Source of the DNA: Alphaproteobacteria bacterium PA4
GTDB taxonomy: Bacteria > Pseudomonadota > Alphaproteobacteria > Sphingomonadales > Sphingomonadaceae
DNA length: 64,000 bases
Reading direction: 5' to 3'
Assembly: GCA_002256005.1 (NCBI GenBank)
Contig: NKIQ01000013.1
Location: forward strand, 1-64,000
The notes beneath the pieces were generated by a model, which searched no databases, was not told the DNA's origin, and was given only the letters and a program-made list of their open reading frames with translations. This document shows, piece by piece, positions 54,123 to 62,106 of the stretch (positions within the stretch are counted from its first letter, which is position 1; every line of letters begins with the position of its first letter). Position numbers and translations under genes: made by a program.

Positions 54123-55259
54123 ATGACCGCCGTTTTCGCCCTGCCGCCAGCCCCGCCGCTGGCCGGTGCCGCTGCCCTCAGGGCCGCCATCCGCGGCTTT
54201 CTGGCCGCGCATCTGCCACCGGGCGATGCCACACGCCGCGCCAACAGCTGGTCGGTCGCCGACGCCGATTTTTCGCGGGCGCTCGGCGCCGCCGGCTATA
54301 TCGGCATGGTCTGGCCGCGCGAATATGGCGGGCATGAACGCCCGGCGCTGGAACGCTATCTGGTGCTGGAGGAGCTGCTTGCCGCCGGCGCCCCCGTCGG
54401 CGCGCACTGGATCGCCGACCGGCAAACCGGGCCACTGCTGCTGCGCTATGGCACCGAGGCACAGCGCCGGAAATATCTGCCCGGCATGGCCGCCGGCACG
54501 CTGTTCGCCTGTATCGGCCTGTCGGAACCGGGGGCCGGCTCGGACCTTGCCGGCGTGCGCTCGCGGGCCGAGAAAATCCCCGGCGGCTGGCGCATCAACG
54601 GCCAGAAACTCTGGACCAGCGGCGCCCATCGCGCCCATGCCATGCTCGCCCTGCTGCGCAGTGAGGCCGGCAGCGAACGCGGCGCCGGGCTCAGCCAGTT
54701 CCTCATCGATCTCGACACGCCGGGCATCACCATCCGTCCGGTCATCGACCTGACCGGCGCCCATGATTTCAACGAGGTGTTCTTCGACGATGTGCTGGTC
54801 GGCGACGAGGCGCTCGTCGGTGCCGAAGGCAATGGCTGGGCGCAGGTGACGGCGGAGCTGGCGCTCGAACGCTCCGGCCCGGAACGCTACCTGTCCAGCC
54901 ACGCCCTGCTGGTGGCGCTGATCGATGCCGCCGGCGACAATCCCGTGCTGCGCGCCACCATCGGGCAGCTGACCGCCGAACTCTGGACGCTGCGCCAGAT
55001 GTCGCTGGCCACCGCCGCCAAGCTGGCCGGTGGCGAGGACCCCGTGGTCGAAGCCGCCATCGTCAAGGACCTCGGCAATGATTTCGAACAGCGCGTGCCG
55101 CAGCTGATCCAGGCCGTGCTCGATGCCGATCTCGATGGCTCCACTGACCTCGTCCGGCTGCTGGCGCACCTGCTGCAGGTCAGCCCCAGCTTCTCGCTGC
55201 GCGGCGGCACGCGGGAGATCCTGCGCGGGATCATCGCGCGCGGGCTGGGGTTGCGGTGA
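54123..55259 (+). CDS. Acyl-CoA dehydrogenase family protein
   Basis: 378 residues, standard three-domain fold: FACIGLSEPGAGSDLAGVR binds FAD and substrate, INGQKLWTSGAHRAHAML follows, then FNEVFFDDVLVGDEALVG. The C-terminal helical domain ends SLRGGTREILRGIIARGLG. It oxidises an acyl-CoA; the chain or steroid substrate is not evident. It faces the same way as the next dehydrogenase, with a repeat between. Confidence 0.92.
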   Translation: MTAVFALPPAPPLAGAAALRAAIRGFLAAHLPPGDATRRANSWSVADADFSRALGAAGYIGMVWPREYGGHERPALERYLVLEELLAAGAPVGAHWIADRQTGPLLLRYGTEAQRRKYLPGMAAGTLFACIGLSEPGAGSDLAGVRSRAEKIPGGWRINGQKLWTSGAHRAHAMLALLRSEAGSERGAGLSQFLIDLDTPGITIRPVIDLTGAHDFNEVFFDDVLVGDEALVGAEGNGWAQVTAELALERSGPERYLSSHALLVALIDAAGDNPVLRATIGQLTAELWTLRQMSLATAAKLAGGEDPVVEAAIVKDLGNDFEQRVPQLIQAVLDADLDGSTDLVRLLAHLLQVSPSFSLRGGTREILRGIIARGLGLR

Positions 55260-55277
55260 TGCAGGGTGAAGGCAGGC

Positions 55278-55403
55278 GCCTCCGGCGGCTGGGGCCGCAG
55301 GCCCCAGACCCCATTCATGGGGTTGGTGCAAAAACACAGCTGGGGTGCAGGAACCGACTCCAACAAATGGGGTCTGGGGCCCAAGGCCCCAGCCGCCGGA
55401 GGC
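55278..55403. repeat. Composite palindromic repeat, copy R4
   Basis: Left arm from GCCTCCGGCGGCTGGGGCC (55278), right arm ending AGCCGCCGGAGGC (55403). There is no inner repeat; the spacer is about 45 bases. Unlike the other copies, it sits between two genes of one orientation, so it may weaken read-through to the second acyl-CoA dehydrogenase. Confidence 0.86.
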
Positions 55404-55425
55404 ATTCTTCCTTCAGGATAGCGCC

Positions 55426-56388
55426 ATGAGCGAAATGCGCGCGCAACTCGTCGCCACCGCCGAGGCGCTGTTTCCGACCGCGCCGGACTGGCTGGCGCTT
55501 GCCGATGCCGGCTTTCCGTTCCTGCTGGTCAGCGAGCGCCAGGGCGGTTTCGGGGGCGATTGGGGCGATGCGGAGGCGATCCTGCGCGTCGCCGGGGCGA
55601 CGGCGCTGGCGCAGCCGATCGGCGAGGCGATGGTGGCGCTGGCGCTGCCCGAAAACGCGCGCTGGCCGCATGATGGCCGGCTGCCGGCGCTGGCGGCGCA
55701 GGTGGAGGGGGTGGTCAGCGCCGACCGTTTCACCGGCGTGCTGGCGGCAGTGCCCTGGGGGCGCGCGGCGGGGCAGGTGCTGGCGGATTGCAATGGCCGG
55801 CTGTTGCTGCTGCCGGCGGCCGATCATGTGGCGGAGGGCAGCAGCCCGGCCGGCGAGCCGCGCGACACGCTGCACTATGCCGATGCGCCGGCGCAATGCG
55901 TCGGCCATGGCGAGCTGAAGGCGATGGGGGCGTTCGTGCGGGTGGCGCAATCGGCCGGGGCGCTGGCAGCGGCGCTCGATCTCGCCGTTGCGCATGTCAA
56001 CACGCGCGTGCAGTTCGGCAAGCCGCTGGCACGGTTGCAGGCCGTGCAACAGGCACTGGCGGTGCTGGCCAGCGAGGCGGCGGCACTCGGCATGGCCTCG
56101 GCGGCGCTGGCCCGCGCGCTCGATGCCGGCGACGCCAGTTTCGAGATTCCGGCGGCCAAGCTGCGCGCCAACCTTGCCATCACCCGCGGTGTCGCCATCG
56201 CCCATCAGGTGCACGGCGCCATCGGCTTCACCCGCGATTACCCGCTGCACCCGTTCACCCGCCGTTTGATGGGCTGGCGCTCCGATTTCGGCAATGATGC
56301 GTTCTGGGCGGATCGACTCGGCACGCTGGCGGTGACGGCGGGCGGCGCCGGTCTATGGGCGGATATCACCCGGCGGGGCGACCGGTAG
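55426..56388 (+). CDS. Acyl-CoA dehydrogenase family protein, small second subunit type
   Basis: 320 residues, shorter and less conserved than the partner upstream. The N-terminal part lacks the usual FAD loop; the C-terminal helical domain is recognisable (VNTRVQFGKPLARLQAVQQALA ... AHQVHGAIGFTRDYPLHPFTRR). Pairs of a normal and a degenerate subunit form heteromeric acyl-CoA dehydrogenases in some catabolic pathways (FadE pairs in steroid-type degradation); that assignment is inference. Confidence 0.87.
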   Translation: MSEMRAQLVATAEALFPTAPDWLALADAGFPFLLVSERQGGFGGDWGDAEAILRVAGATALAQPIGEAMVALALPENARWPHDGRLPALAAQVEGVVSADRFTGVLAAVPWGRAAGQVLADCNGRLLLLPAADHVAEGSSPAGEPRDTLHYADAPAQCVGHGELKAMGAFVRVAQSAGALAAALDLAVAHVNTRVQFGKPLARLQAVQQALAVLASEAAALGMASAALARALDAGDASFEIPAAKLRANLAITRGVAIAHQVHGAIGFTRDYPLHPFTRRLMGWRSDFGNDAFWADRLGTLAVTAGGAGLWADITRRGDR

Positions 56389-56518
56389 CAGCGATTGCCG
56401 CGCGGCCGCGGGGCCGCGAACCCATTCGCCCGGCTCTGCCGTCATGACCGTTGCCGACACGGGTGGGCGGTCCGACCGGACGCTGCCGGTGGCGAGCCGC
56501 CGGAACGCCGGGGGACGA

Positions 56519-57361
56519 TCAGCGCGGCGCAAATTGTCCGGCAAAGGCGCGCAGCCAGGCCAGCATGGCAGCGGCGGCGGTGTCGGACAGGGTGATATAG
56601 GATCGGCGGGCGTCGCCGGGGTCGGTGTGGCGCAGGAACAGCCCGGCTTCCTGCAGGCTGCGCACCCAGCGCAGGGCTGTGCTGGTCGGCACGGCCGAGG
56701 CGATGCACAGGCTGGAGACCGGCACGGTCTTGCCCTCCATGCGCGCGGCGATCAGATCGAGCAGCATGTCCCATGCCGGATCGGCGAAGATTTCGGCGGG
56801 GAACCAGCGGTCGCGTTCCCGCCGCACCCGGATCAGGCGGCGCACCAGGGCGGCATCGACGGGGCTGGTGTCGATGGGCTGCTGGCGCTCCTCCGCCGCC
56901 AGGCGGTTCAACGCCTCGGCGATGCGCTGCGCCTCGGCCGACAGGGCGTTGATCTTGCCGCGGGTGGTGTCCGAAAAGTCGCCGACTCGCCAGCCGCTGG
57001 CCGGTGCCACGGCCTGGGCCAGCACGGCCGCGACCACCGCTGCATCGTCATCGGCGAAGATCACCCCGGCGGCGCCATCGATTACCGCAGCGGGCACATC
57101 GTCGGATGCCGCGATGACGATCGGCACGGCGATGGCGGCAACACCCGCGGCGCCGAGATCGGCAAGCAGCGCCGCATCGGCGAACAGCACATCGCCGTCG
57201 CGGCCGCCGGCGGCGCGCAATTCGGCCAAGCTGGTCGGGCGCGCCTGGCCGCCGACAAGACGCTGCGCCAATTCGGGTCCTGCGGTCAAAACGCGCAGAC
57301 CCGTATAATCGAATCCGGAATGGTTCCAGTTCTGGCGGTCTTGCTGTTGTTGTTCTGTCAT
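56519..57361 (-). CDS. MarR-like winged-helix regulator with N-terminal receiver-like domain
   Basis: 280 residues. The C-terminal half is a MarR-like winged helix: DPAWDMLLDLIAARMEGKTVPVSSLCIASAVPTSTALRWVRSL and DPGDARRSYITLSD. The N-terminal half (VLTAGPELAQRL ... AVPIVIAASDD) resembles a receiver fold but lacks the phosphorylatable Asp pattern. Target unknown. It is divergent from the sigma-54 activator, so it may control it. Confidence 0.85.
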   Translation of the reverse strand: MTEQQQQDRQNWNHSGFDYTGLRVLTAGPELAQRLVGGQARPTSLAELRAAGGRDGDVLFADAALLADLGAAGVAAIAVPIVIAASDDVPAAVIDGAAGVIFADDDAAVVAAVLAQAVAPASGWRVGDFSDTTRGKINALSAEAQRIAEALNRLAAEERQQPIDTSPVDAALVRRLIRVRRERDRWFPAEIFADPAWDMLLDLIAARMEGKTVPVSSLCIASAVPTSTALRWVRSLQEAGLFLRHTDPGDARRSYITLSDTAAAAMLAWLRAFAGQFAPR

Positions 57362-57484
57362 TCCGGTGCCACTTTCATCACAATTGTTCTTCGCGATGTT
57401 CTACCGTGAATGCAAGCTGTTCGGAGGGTCAGCTGTTTCGGGTCAAGTGTTAAAAAAGAGTTTAGCACATATCGGAAACTGCTC

Positions 57485-58531
57485 ATGTCCCATCGTGCCG
57501 CCAAATCTGTGCCGCAACTTGCCAACATGGTCGGTATCAGCAAGGCGATTGTCACCATTCGTGGCGAAATCGAAAAGATCGCCGATTCCAGCGCCAGCGT
57601 GCTGATCACCGGGCCCTCCGGTTCCGGCAAGGATGTCGCCGCGCAACTGCTGCACCAGCGCAGCCGCCGCGCCGCCGCGCCCTGTATCGCCCTCAACTGT
57701 GCCGCCGTGGCGCCGGACCTGCTGGAAAGCGAGATGTTCGGCCATGAAGCCGGTGCCTTCACCGGCGCCATCAAGGCGCGCGCCGGCCGGTTCGAGGCGG
57801 CAAACGGCGGCACGTTGTTCCTCGATGAAGTCGGCGACATGCCGCTGGCCATGCAGGCCAAGCTGTTGCGCGCGCTGGAAACCCGGGTTGTCGAACGCGT
57901 TGGCGGCATGCTGCCGATCGCCGTCAATGTGCGGCTGGTGGCGGCGACCAGCGTCGATGTGTTCGCCGCCATCGATCGCGGCGCCTTCCGCTCCGATCTG
58001 CTCTACCGGCTCGATGTCATCCGCCTCGAAATGCCGGCGCTGGCCGACCGGGTGGAGGACATCCCGCTGCTCGTCCAGCATTTCAGCCGCCAGATCGACG
58101 GGCCGCCGGTGCGTTTCAACACCGCGGCGCTGGCGCAGCTGATGGAGCAGCCCTGGCCCGGCAATGTCCGCGAGCTGAAGAATCTGGTAGAGCGCGCCCA
58201 GGCCCATTTCCCCGGCCAGTCGCTGTGCCGCGACGATGTCCACCGCCTGTTGCGGCTCGACGACAATGGTGCGACGCTGCCGGCGCGCCAGCCCCTGCGC
58301 ACGGCGCCATCGCCGCCGCTGCCGGCCATCGATCCCGGCGCCAGCGTCGCCGCCGGGCGCAGTGTCGATCTGAAGACCATCCTCAGCCAGCTGGAGCAAG
58401 CCTATATCGAGGCAGCGCTGAAGGCGTCGGGCGGCGCCATCACCGCTTCGGCACGGCTGCTCGGCCTGCAGCGCACCACGCTCATCGAAAAGATGCGGCG
58501 GCTGCACATCGGACCGCACGCGGCGGCCTGA
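57485..58531 (+). CDS. Sigma-54-dependent transcriptional activator, flagellar type
   Basis: 348 residues: AAA+ domain with Walker A GPSGSGKD, the sigma-54 contact loop GAFTGAIKAR, Walker B GGTLFLDEVGDM and WPGNVRELKNLVERA, then a Fis-type helix-turn-helix (GGAITASARLLGLQRTTLIEKMRRL). There is no receiver; the N-terminus is short (about 30 residues). Start chosen at 57485; an open frame begins 25 codons earlier. It lies back to back with the decayed flagellar genes, like FleQ/FlbD-type activators. Confidence 0.9.
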   Translation: MSHRAAKSVPQLANMVGISKAIVTIRGEIEKIADSSASVLITGPSGSGKDVAAQLLHQRSRRAAAPCIALNCAAVAPDLLESEMFGHEAGAFTGAIKARAGRFEAANGGTLFLDEVGDMPLAMQAKLLRALETRVVERVGGMLPIAVNVRLVAATSVDVFAAIDRGAFRSDLLYRLDVIRLEMPALADRVEDIPLLVQHFSRQIDGPPVRFNTAALAQLMEQPWPGNVRELKNLVERAQAHFPGQSLCRDDVHRLLRLDDNGATLPARQPLRTAPSPPLPAIDPGASVAAGRSVDLKTILSQLEQAYIEAALKASGGAITASARLLGLQRTTLIEKMRRLHIGPHAAA

Positions 58532-58537
58532 ACGAGA

Positions 58538-58696
58538 TCAGCGATTGTCGGAATTCGTCCAGATCTTGATCTGCTGGTCGAGCTGGCTGCCCACCGCCTT
58601 GGATTCCGCCACCAGCCGGTCCATCGCCGCATATTGCCGGGTCAGCCCGTCGCGATAGGCGGCCAGCGGTTCGGAGCGGATGCGCAGGTCGCTCAC
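58538..58696 (-). pseudogene. fliD C-terminal remnant
   Basis: 52-codon frame from GTG at 58696 (overlapping the stop of the fliL-like remnant) to TGA at 58538. Its product, YRDGLTRQYAAMDRLVAESK followed by LDQQIKIWTNSD, matches the extreme C-terminus of flagellar cap protein FliD. The other several hundred FliD residues are absent. Confidence 0.65.
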
Positions 58697-58760
58697 TGGA
58701 TGACCAGGCTGGTGAAGAAGACATCGTCGATGCTGCCGATGGGGCGTTGGCCACTGCCGG
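58693..58760 (-). pseudogene. fliL C-terminal remnant
   Basis: The minus frame ending TGA at 58695 reads PIGSIDDVFFTSLVIQ, the kind of ending (D-V-x-F-T-x-F/L-V-x-Q) that FliL proteins carry. It emerges without a start from the end of the fliK remnant, so only the last 15-25 codons of fliL seem left. The joint to fliK lies at roughly 58745-58830. Confidence 0.5.
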
Positions 58761-59648
58761 CGCGGTCGGCGGCGCTGGTGGCAGCGGGGCCGGAGCCGTG
58801 GCGGTGACGGCGGCTGCGCCCATTACGGCGACCAGCGGGGCCGCGTCGGACGGCGCGGCGGCCGGTGCTTCGGTGCTGGCTCGGCCGCGGTCAGCGTCTC
58901 CGCTTCGAGCAGCAGGGCGCGGCGCCGTAGCCGCCATGTCCGACCGCATCAAGCCGATGGCCGGGTTCGCCGGCCCAGCCTTGGCGACGGCTGCAACGTC
59001 GATGCCCAGGGGTGCGGCAAAGCCCGGCTCGGCTGCGGCTGTCGCGCCCCTGCCCTCAATGACCGACGCGCCGTCACGTCCGGGATCGCTCTGGCCAAGC
59101 GCCGCGCCGGGCAGCCGATGCGGGGTGGTCGCCAGCGGCAATTGCAACACCGGGGCGCCAGCCGGCGGCATCGGCGGCTCGACCGGCAGCGGGCGGGCGA
59201 CGCGACGCAGTGTCGCCCAGCGCGGTCCACGGTCCGGTGCGATGGGCGCCGTGCTGTCCGGCGACGGCGCGGCGGCCGTCCCGGTGGGGCGACTGGCCGG
59301 CGGATCATGGGCCGCAAGCGCCGGCGTGCGGACCTGCGCCGCCGCACCCGAACCGTCGCTGTCATCGCTGCCGGGCGCGATGGCGACATCGCTCTCGGGC
59401 CGGACGGGCGGCAACGCTTGCGGGCCGGCGGTGACAATGACGGAGGGTGCTTCCGATAGCAGTGCGGCGGCGGCCGTTGCGCCGCTCTCCGGCACAACCG
59501 ATGCCGGCGCCACGGCTACCGGCACCCCCGGCGCCACCGCCGCCATCACAGCATCGAATCCGCCCGCCGCACCCGGCGCCACCGCCGGTGCCGCACTGCC
59601 CTCAATCCCGCCGCCACCCGCCAGCAATGTCATCGCGCCGATCGTCAT
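58760..59648 (-). pseudogene. fliK N-terminal remnant, C-terminal domain lost
   Basis: Begins ATGACGATC at 59648, overlapping the preceding stop (ATGA). The product starts MTIGAMTLLAGGGGIEGS and stays Ala/Pro/Ser rich for about 290 residues, as in the disordered N-terminal part of hook-length protein FliK. The conserved C-terminal Flg_hook domain is missing: the frame runs on into fliL-like and fliD-like sequence in the wrong frame (to 58482). Probably non-functional. Confidence 0.6.
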
Positions 59649-59925
59649 AAGCCCCGCTCCCGATCATTGCGCCGTGCGATGGCGGCATCGACGGCGGCGC
59701 GGGCGCGGGCCAGCACGTCCGCCAGATGCTGGCGCTCGCCCAATGTCACCGCCAGGCGCGCCGCCGAATCCGCCGCCAGCGCACCAAGCAGCGCCTCGCC
59801 GCTCTTCCTCGCCTGCAACGCCATCGCGGCGCTGCTGCCGGTCGGCATGTCCGTCGCGATCAGCCCGGTGATGCGCTGCTGCAACGCCGCCTCGCTGGCC
59901 CGCCGTGCCTCGGCCTTGGGCGCCT
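59645..59925 (-). pseudogene. fliJ-like C-terminal remnant fused behind fliF'
   Basis: In this frame a helical, Ala/Arg-rich stretch (ARRASEAALQQRITGLIA ... RAAVDAAIARRNDRERGL) ends at TGA 59645, coupled to fliK. Position just before fliK and the helical composition fit FliJ, but FliH is possible. It has no start of its own; upstream the frame merges with fliF sequence. Confidence 0.45.
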
Positions 59926-60374
59926 TGCAGCCGGGCGGCCTCGACAGCGCGGGACAGGCCCAATGGCATGTCGCCCACCGGATCGGCACTGTGCGCCGAT
60001 TTGGGCAGGCCCTGGCCCGCCAGCAGGATGCGCGCCGCCGCGACATCGCCGCCCGCCACCTCGATGCCGCCGGTGTCGGGGTTGACGCGCGCCTGGTAAT
60101 TGCCGGCCTGCAGGGCGCCGAGCACCGCCGCCTTGTCGCCATCCGACAGATCGGCATAGAGCGGGCGCCAGTCCGGGCTGCGCAGCAACAGCCAGACCGC
60201 GGCCAGCACCATCACCGCCAGCGCGATGAGAATGGCCGGCCAGGCGCGGCGCACCGCCGGACTGGCCAGCGCCGTGCGGGCGCGTTCCGGCAGGGCGTCG
60301 GCGAGGGCGGCTGGCACCATCGGTGGCAGCACGGGCGCCGGCAGGGCGATCCCGTCGATAGTCGTATCGGTCAT
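59925..60374 (-). pseudogene. fliF N-terminal remnant (MS-ring protein)
   Basis: ATG at 60374, 10 bases after fliE. Residues 44-68 are the first membrane helix (AWPAILIALAVMVLAAVWLLL), followed by WRPLYADLSDGDKAAVLGALQAGNYQARVNPDTGG, LLAGQGLPKS and MPLGLSRAVEAARLQ, all FliF N-terminal sequence. After about 150 residues the similarity stops (a whole FliF has over 500), and the frame continues as unrelated GRGTAGQRGG to 59664. Confidence 0.75.
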
Positions 60375-60384
60375 GCCTCGCCCC

Positions 60385-60714
60385 TCACAGCGGCATGCTC
60401 ATCACGTCCTTGTAGGCCCCCAGCAGCCGGTTGCGGACCTGCAGGGTCGCCTCGAACGCGATGGACGCCTTTTGCCGGGCGATCATCACGCTGGCGAGGT
60501 CATGGCTGTCGCCGCGTTCATAGGCGGCCGATGCGGCACCGGCCTGGTCCTGCACGGCGCTGACCGCCTTCAGCGCATCCGACATGGCCGTATCGAAACG
60601 CTGCGGCGCGGCGGGGGTGAGCGCCGGCGGCTGCACGCCGCCCAGCGCGCTGCTGCGCTGCAGGATCTGCGCGCGCAGGGCCAGCACGCTGGCGGTATCG
60701 ATACCGCCGACCAT
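60385..60714 (-). CDS. fliE: Flagellar hook-basal body protein FliE
   Basis: About 109 residues, full length. FliE C-terminal motif present: FDTAMSDALKAVSAVQDQAGAAS and DLASVMIARQKASIAFEATLQVRNRLLGAYKDVMSMPL. It joins rod and MS ring. ATG at 60714 overlaps the upstream regulator stop (TGATG). It is the only complete structural flagellar gene here. Confidence 0.92.
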   Translation of the reverse strand: MVGGIDTASVLALRAQILQRSSALGGVQPPALTPAAPQRFDTAMSDALKAVSAVQDQAGAASAAYERGDSHDLASVMIARQKASIAFEATLQVRNRLLGAYKDVMSMPL

Positions 60715-61898
60715 CACTGCACCGCCAGCGCCGCCGGCCGCTGCGCCATGGCGGCGAGCTTGTAGCGCAAGGTCCGCTCGCTGATGCCCAGGCGCTGCGC
60801 GGCGGCGCGCCGCCCGCGGGTTTCGGCGAGCGCGCTGCGGATGGCGCGGTCTTCATGGCTGCGCGCCAGCAGCGGCAGCGGCGCTGTGACCTGCGGGGCG
60901 GCGGCGCGCGTGTCGAACACCAGATGCTCGGGCGCGATGACATCGCCATCGGTCAGCACTAGGGCGCGATCGAGGACATTGCCCAGTTCTCGTACATTGC
61001 CTGGCCAGTCATGGTCCAGCAGCCGCGCCAGCGCCGCCGGCGTCGGCCAGCACAGCCGGCCGTGCTGCGTCGCCTTCAGCAGCCAGTGCGCGGCGATGGC
61101 GATGATGTCCTGCGGCCGCGCCGCCAGCGGCAGGGTGCGCAGCGGGAACACCGCCAACCGGTAATAGAGATCGGCGCGGAACCGCCCGGCGGCGACATCG
61201 CCGGCAAGATCGCGGTTGGCGGCGGCGATGATGCGCACGTCCACCCGTTCCGGCCGGGTCGCGCCCAGCGGCAGCACCTCGCGTTCCTGCACGGCGCGCA
61301 GCAGCTTCGCCTGCAACGCCAACGGCAGTTCGGCGACTTCATCGAGCAGCAGCGTGCCGCCGTGCGCGGCGCGGAACAGGCCCTGGCCGGCGCCGGCCGC
61401 CCCGGTAAAGGCGCCGCGCTCGTGACCGAACAATGTGGCTTCCAACATGGTTTCGGGGAGCGCGGCGCAGTTGACCGCGACAAGGGACGCATCGCGGCGG
61501 GGGGACAGGGTGTGAATCAGGCGGGCCAGGCCTTCCTTGCCAGTACCGGTGGCGCCTTCGATCAGCACCGACACGTCGCGCGGCGCGACACGGGCGGCGA
61601 GGCCGAGCAGCGCCTGCGACGCCGGTGCGGCGGCGGCGGGCATGGCATCGGGGGCGGCAAAGGCGGCGATCAGCGCCAGCGCGAAATCATGGTCGCCGGC
61701 GGCCACCGCCAGCGCCAGCCGATCGCCGGAGAGCGTCGCCGTCGAGCGCCGCGCCGGAGCGAGCACAATATGGCGGCCCGGCGCGCGGCCATCGGCGACC
61801 AGCAGCGTGTCACGCAGCGGCAGATCCTCGACACCGGGCAACCAGCGGAACGGTTGGACCGGCGGCGGAGCAGGCAGGGGAGCGGGCGAATTGGTCAT
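60714..61898 (-). CDS. FlbD-like sigma-54-dependent activator
   Basis: 394 residues: a divergent N-terminal domain without receiver Asp, AAA+ domain with Walker A EGATGTGKE, GAFTGAAGAGQ, GTLLLDEVAELP and WPGNVRELGNVLDRAL, then a Fis-type helix-turn-helix (RRAAAQRLGISERTLRYKLAAMA). Position upstream of fliE and fliF matches FlbD-type flagellar activators. A near-perfect sigma-54 promoter lies directly upstream. Confidence 0.9.
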   Translation of the reverse strand: MTNSPAPLPAPPPVQPFRWLPGVEDLPLRDTLLVADGRAPGRHIVLAPARRSTATLSGDRLALAVAAGDHDFALALIAAFAAPDAMPAAAAPASQALLGLAARVAPRDVSVLIEGATGTGKEGLARLIHTLSPRRDASLVAVNCAALPETMLEATLFGHERGAFTGAAGAGQGLFRAAHGGTLLLDEVAELPLALQAKLLRAVQEREVLPLGATRPERVDVRIIAAANRDLAGDVAAGRFRADLYYRLAVFPLRTLPLAARPQDIIAIAAHWLLKATQHGRLCWPTPAALARLLDHDWPGNVRELGNVLDRALVLTDGDVIAPEHLVFDTRAAAPQVTAPLPLLARSHEDRAIRSALAETRGRRAAAQRLGISERTLRYKLAAMAQRPAALAVQ

Positions 61899-61910
61899 GC
61901 CGGGACCAAA

Positions 61911-61925
61911 GCAAAAGCCGTGCCA
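61911..61925 (-). promoter_or_regulatory. Sigma-54 promoter of the FlbD-like/fliE operon
   Basis: On the minus strand TGGCAC (61925-61920), 5 bases, TTGC (61914-61911): the -24/-12 consensus TGGCAC-N5-TTGC. Transcription would begin about 12 bases on, nearly at the ATG at 61898, giving an almost leaderless message. Confidence 0.8.
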
Positions 61926-62011
61926 ATCCTGCTAAAGCCTCAGTCGCTGCGGCCGTTGCAAGAGGGAGGGCCGTCCCCATCTGCGACAGCCTGCCGCAGA
62001 ACCTACGCGAC

Positions 62012-62055
62012 CCCTGTCAAAAAACTGACGGCCGGGCTTCAAAATTTTGACAGGG
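62012..62055. promoter_or_regulatory. Inverted repeat upstream of the sigma-54 promoter
   Basis: CCCTGTCAAAA (62012-62022) and its exact reverse complement TTTTGACAGGG (62045-62055), 22-base spacer, with a further TTTTGAC at 62067-62073. About 90 to 140 bases upstream of the -24 element, a usual distance for activator sites of sigma-54 promoters. No protein can be named. Confidence 0.5.
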
Positions 62056-62106
62056 CAGCGTCAGTCTTTTGACGCCGGCAAAGCGTTGAATTTTCTTGTT
62101 ATTTCA

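Noticed and set aside
58482-58760. C-terminal 90 codons of the fliK-frame ORF as part of a real protein
   Set aside because: This stretch is the out-of-frame reading of fliL-like and fliD-like sequence and has no FliK C-terminal domain.
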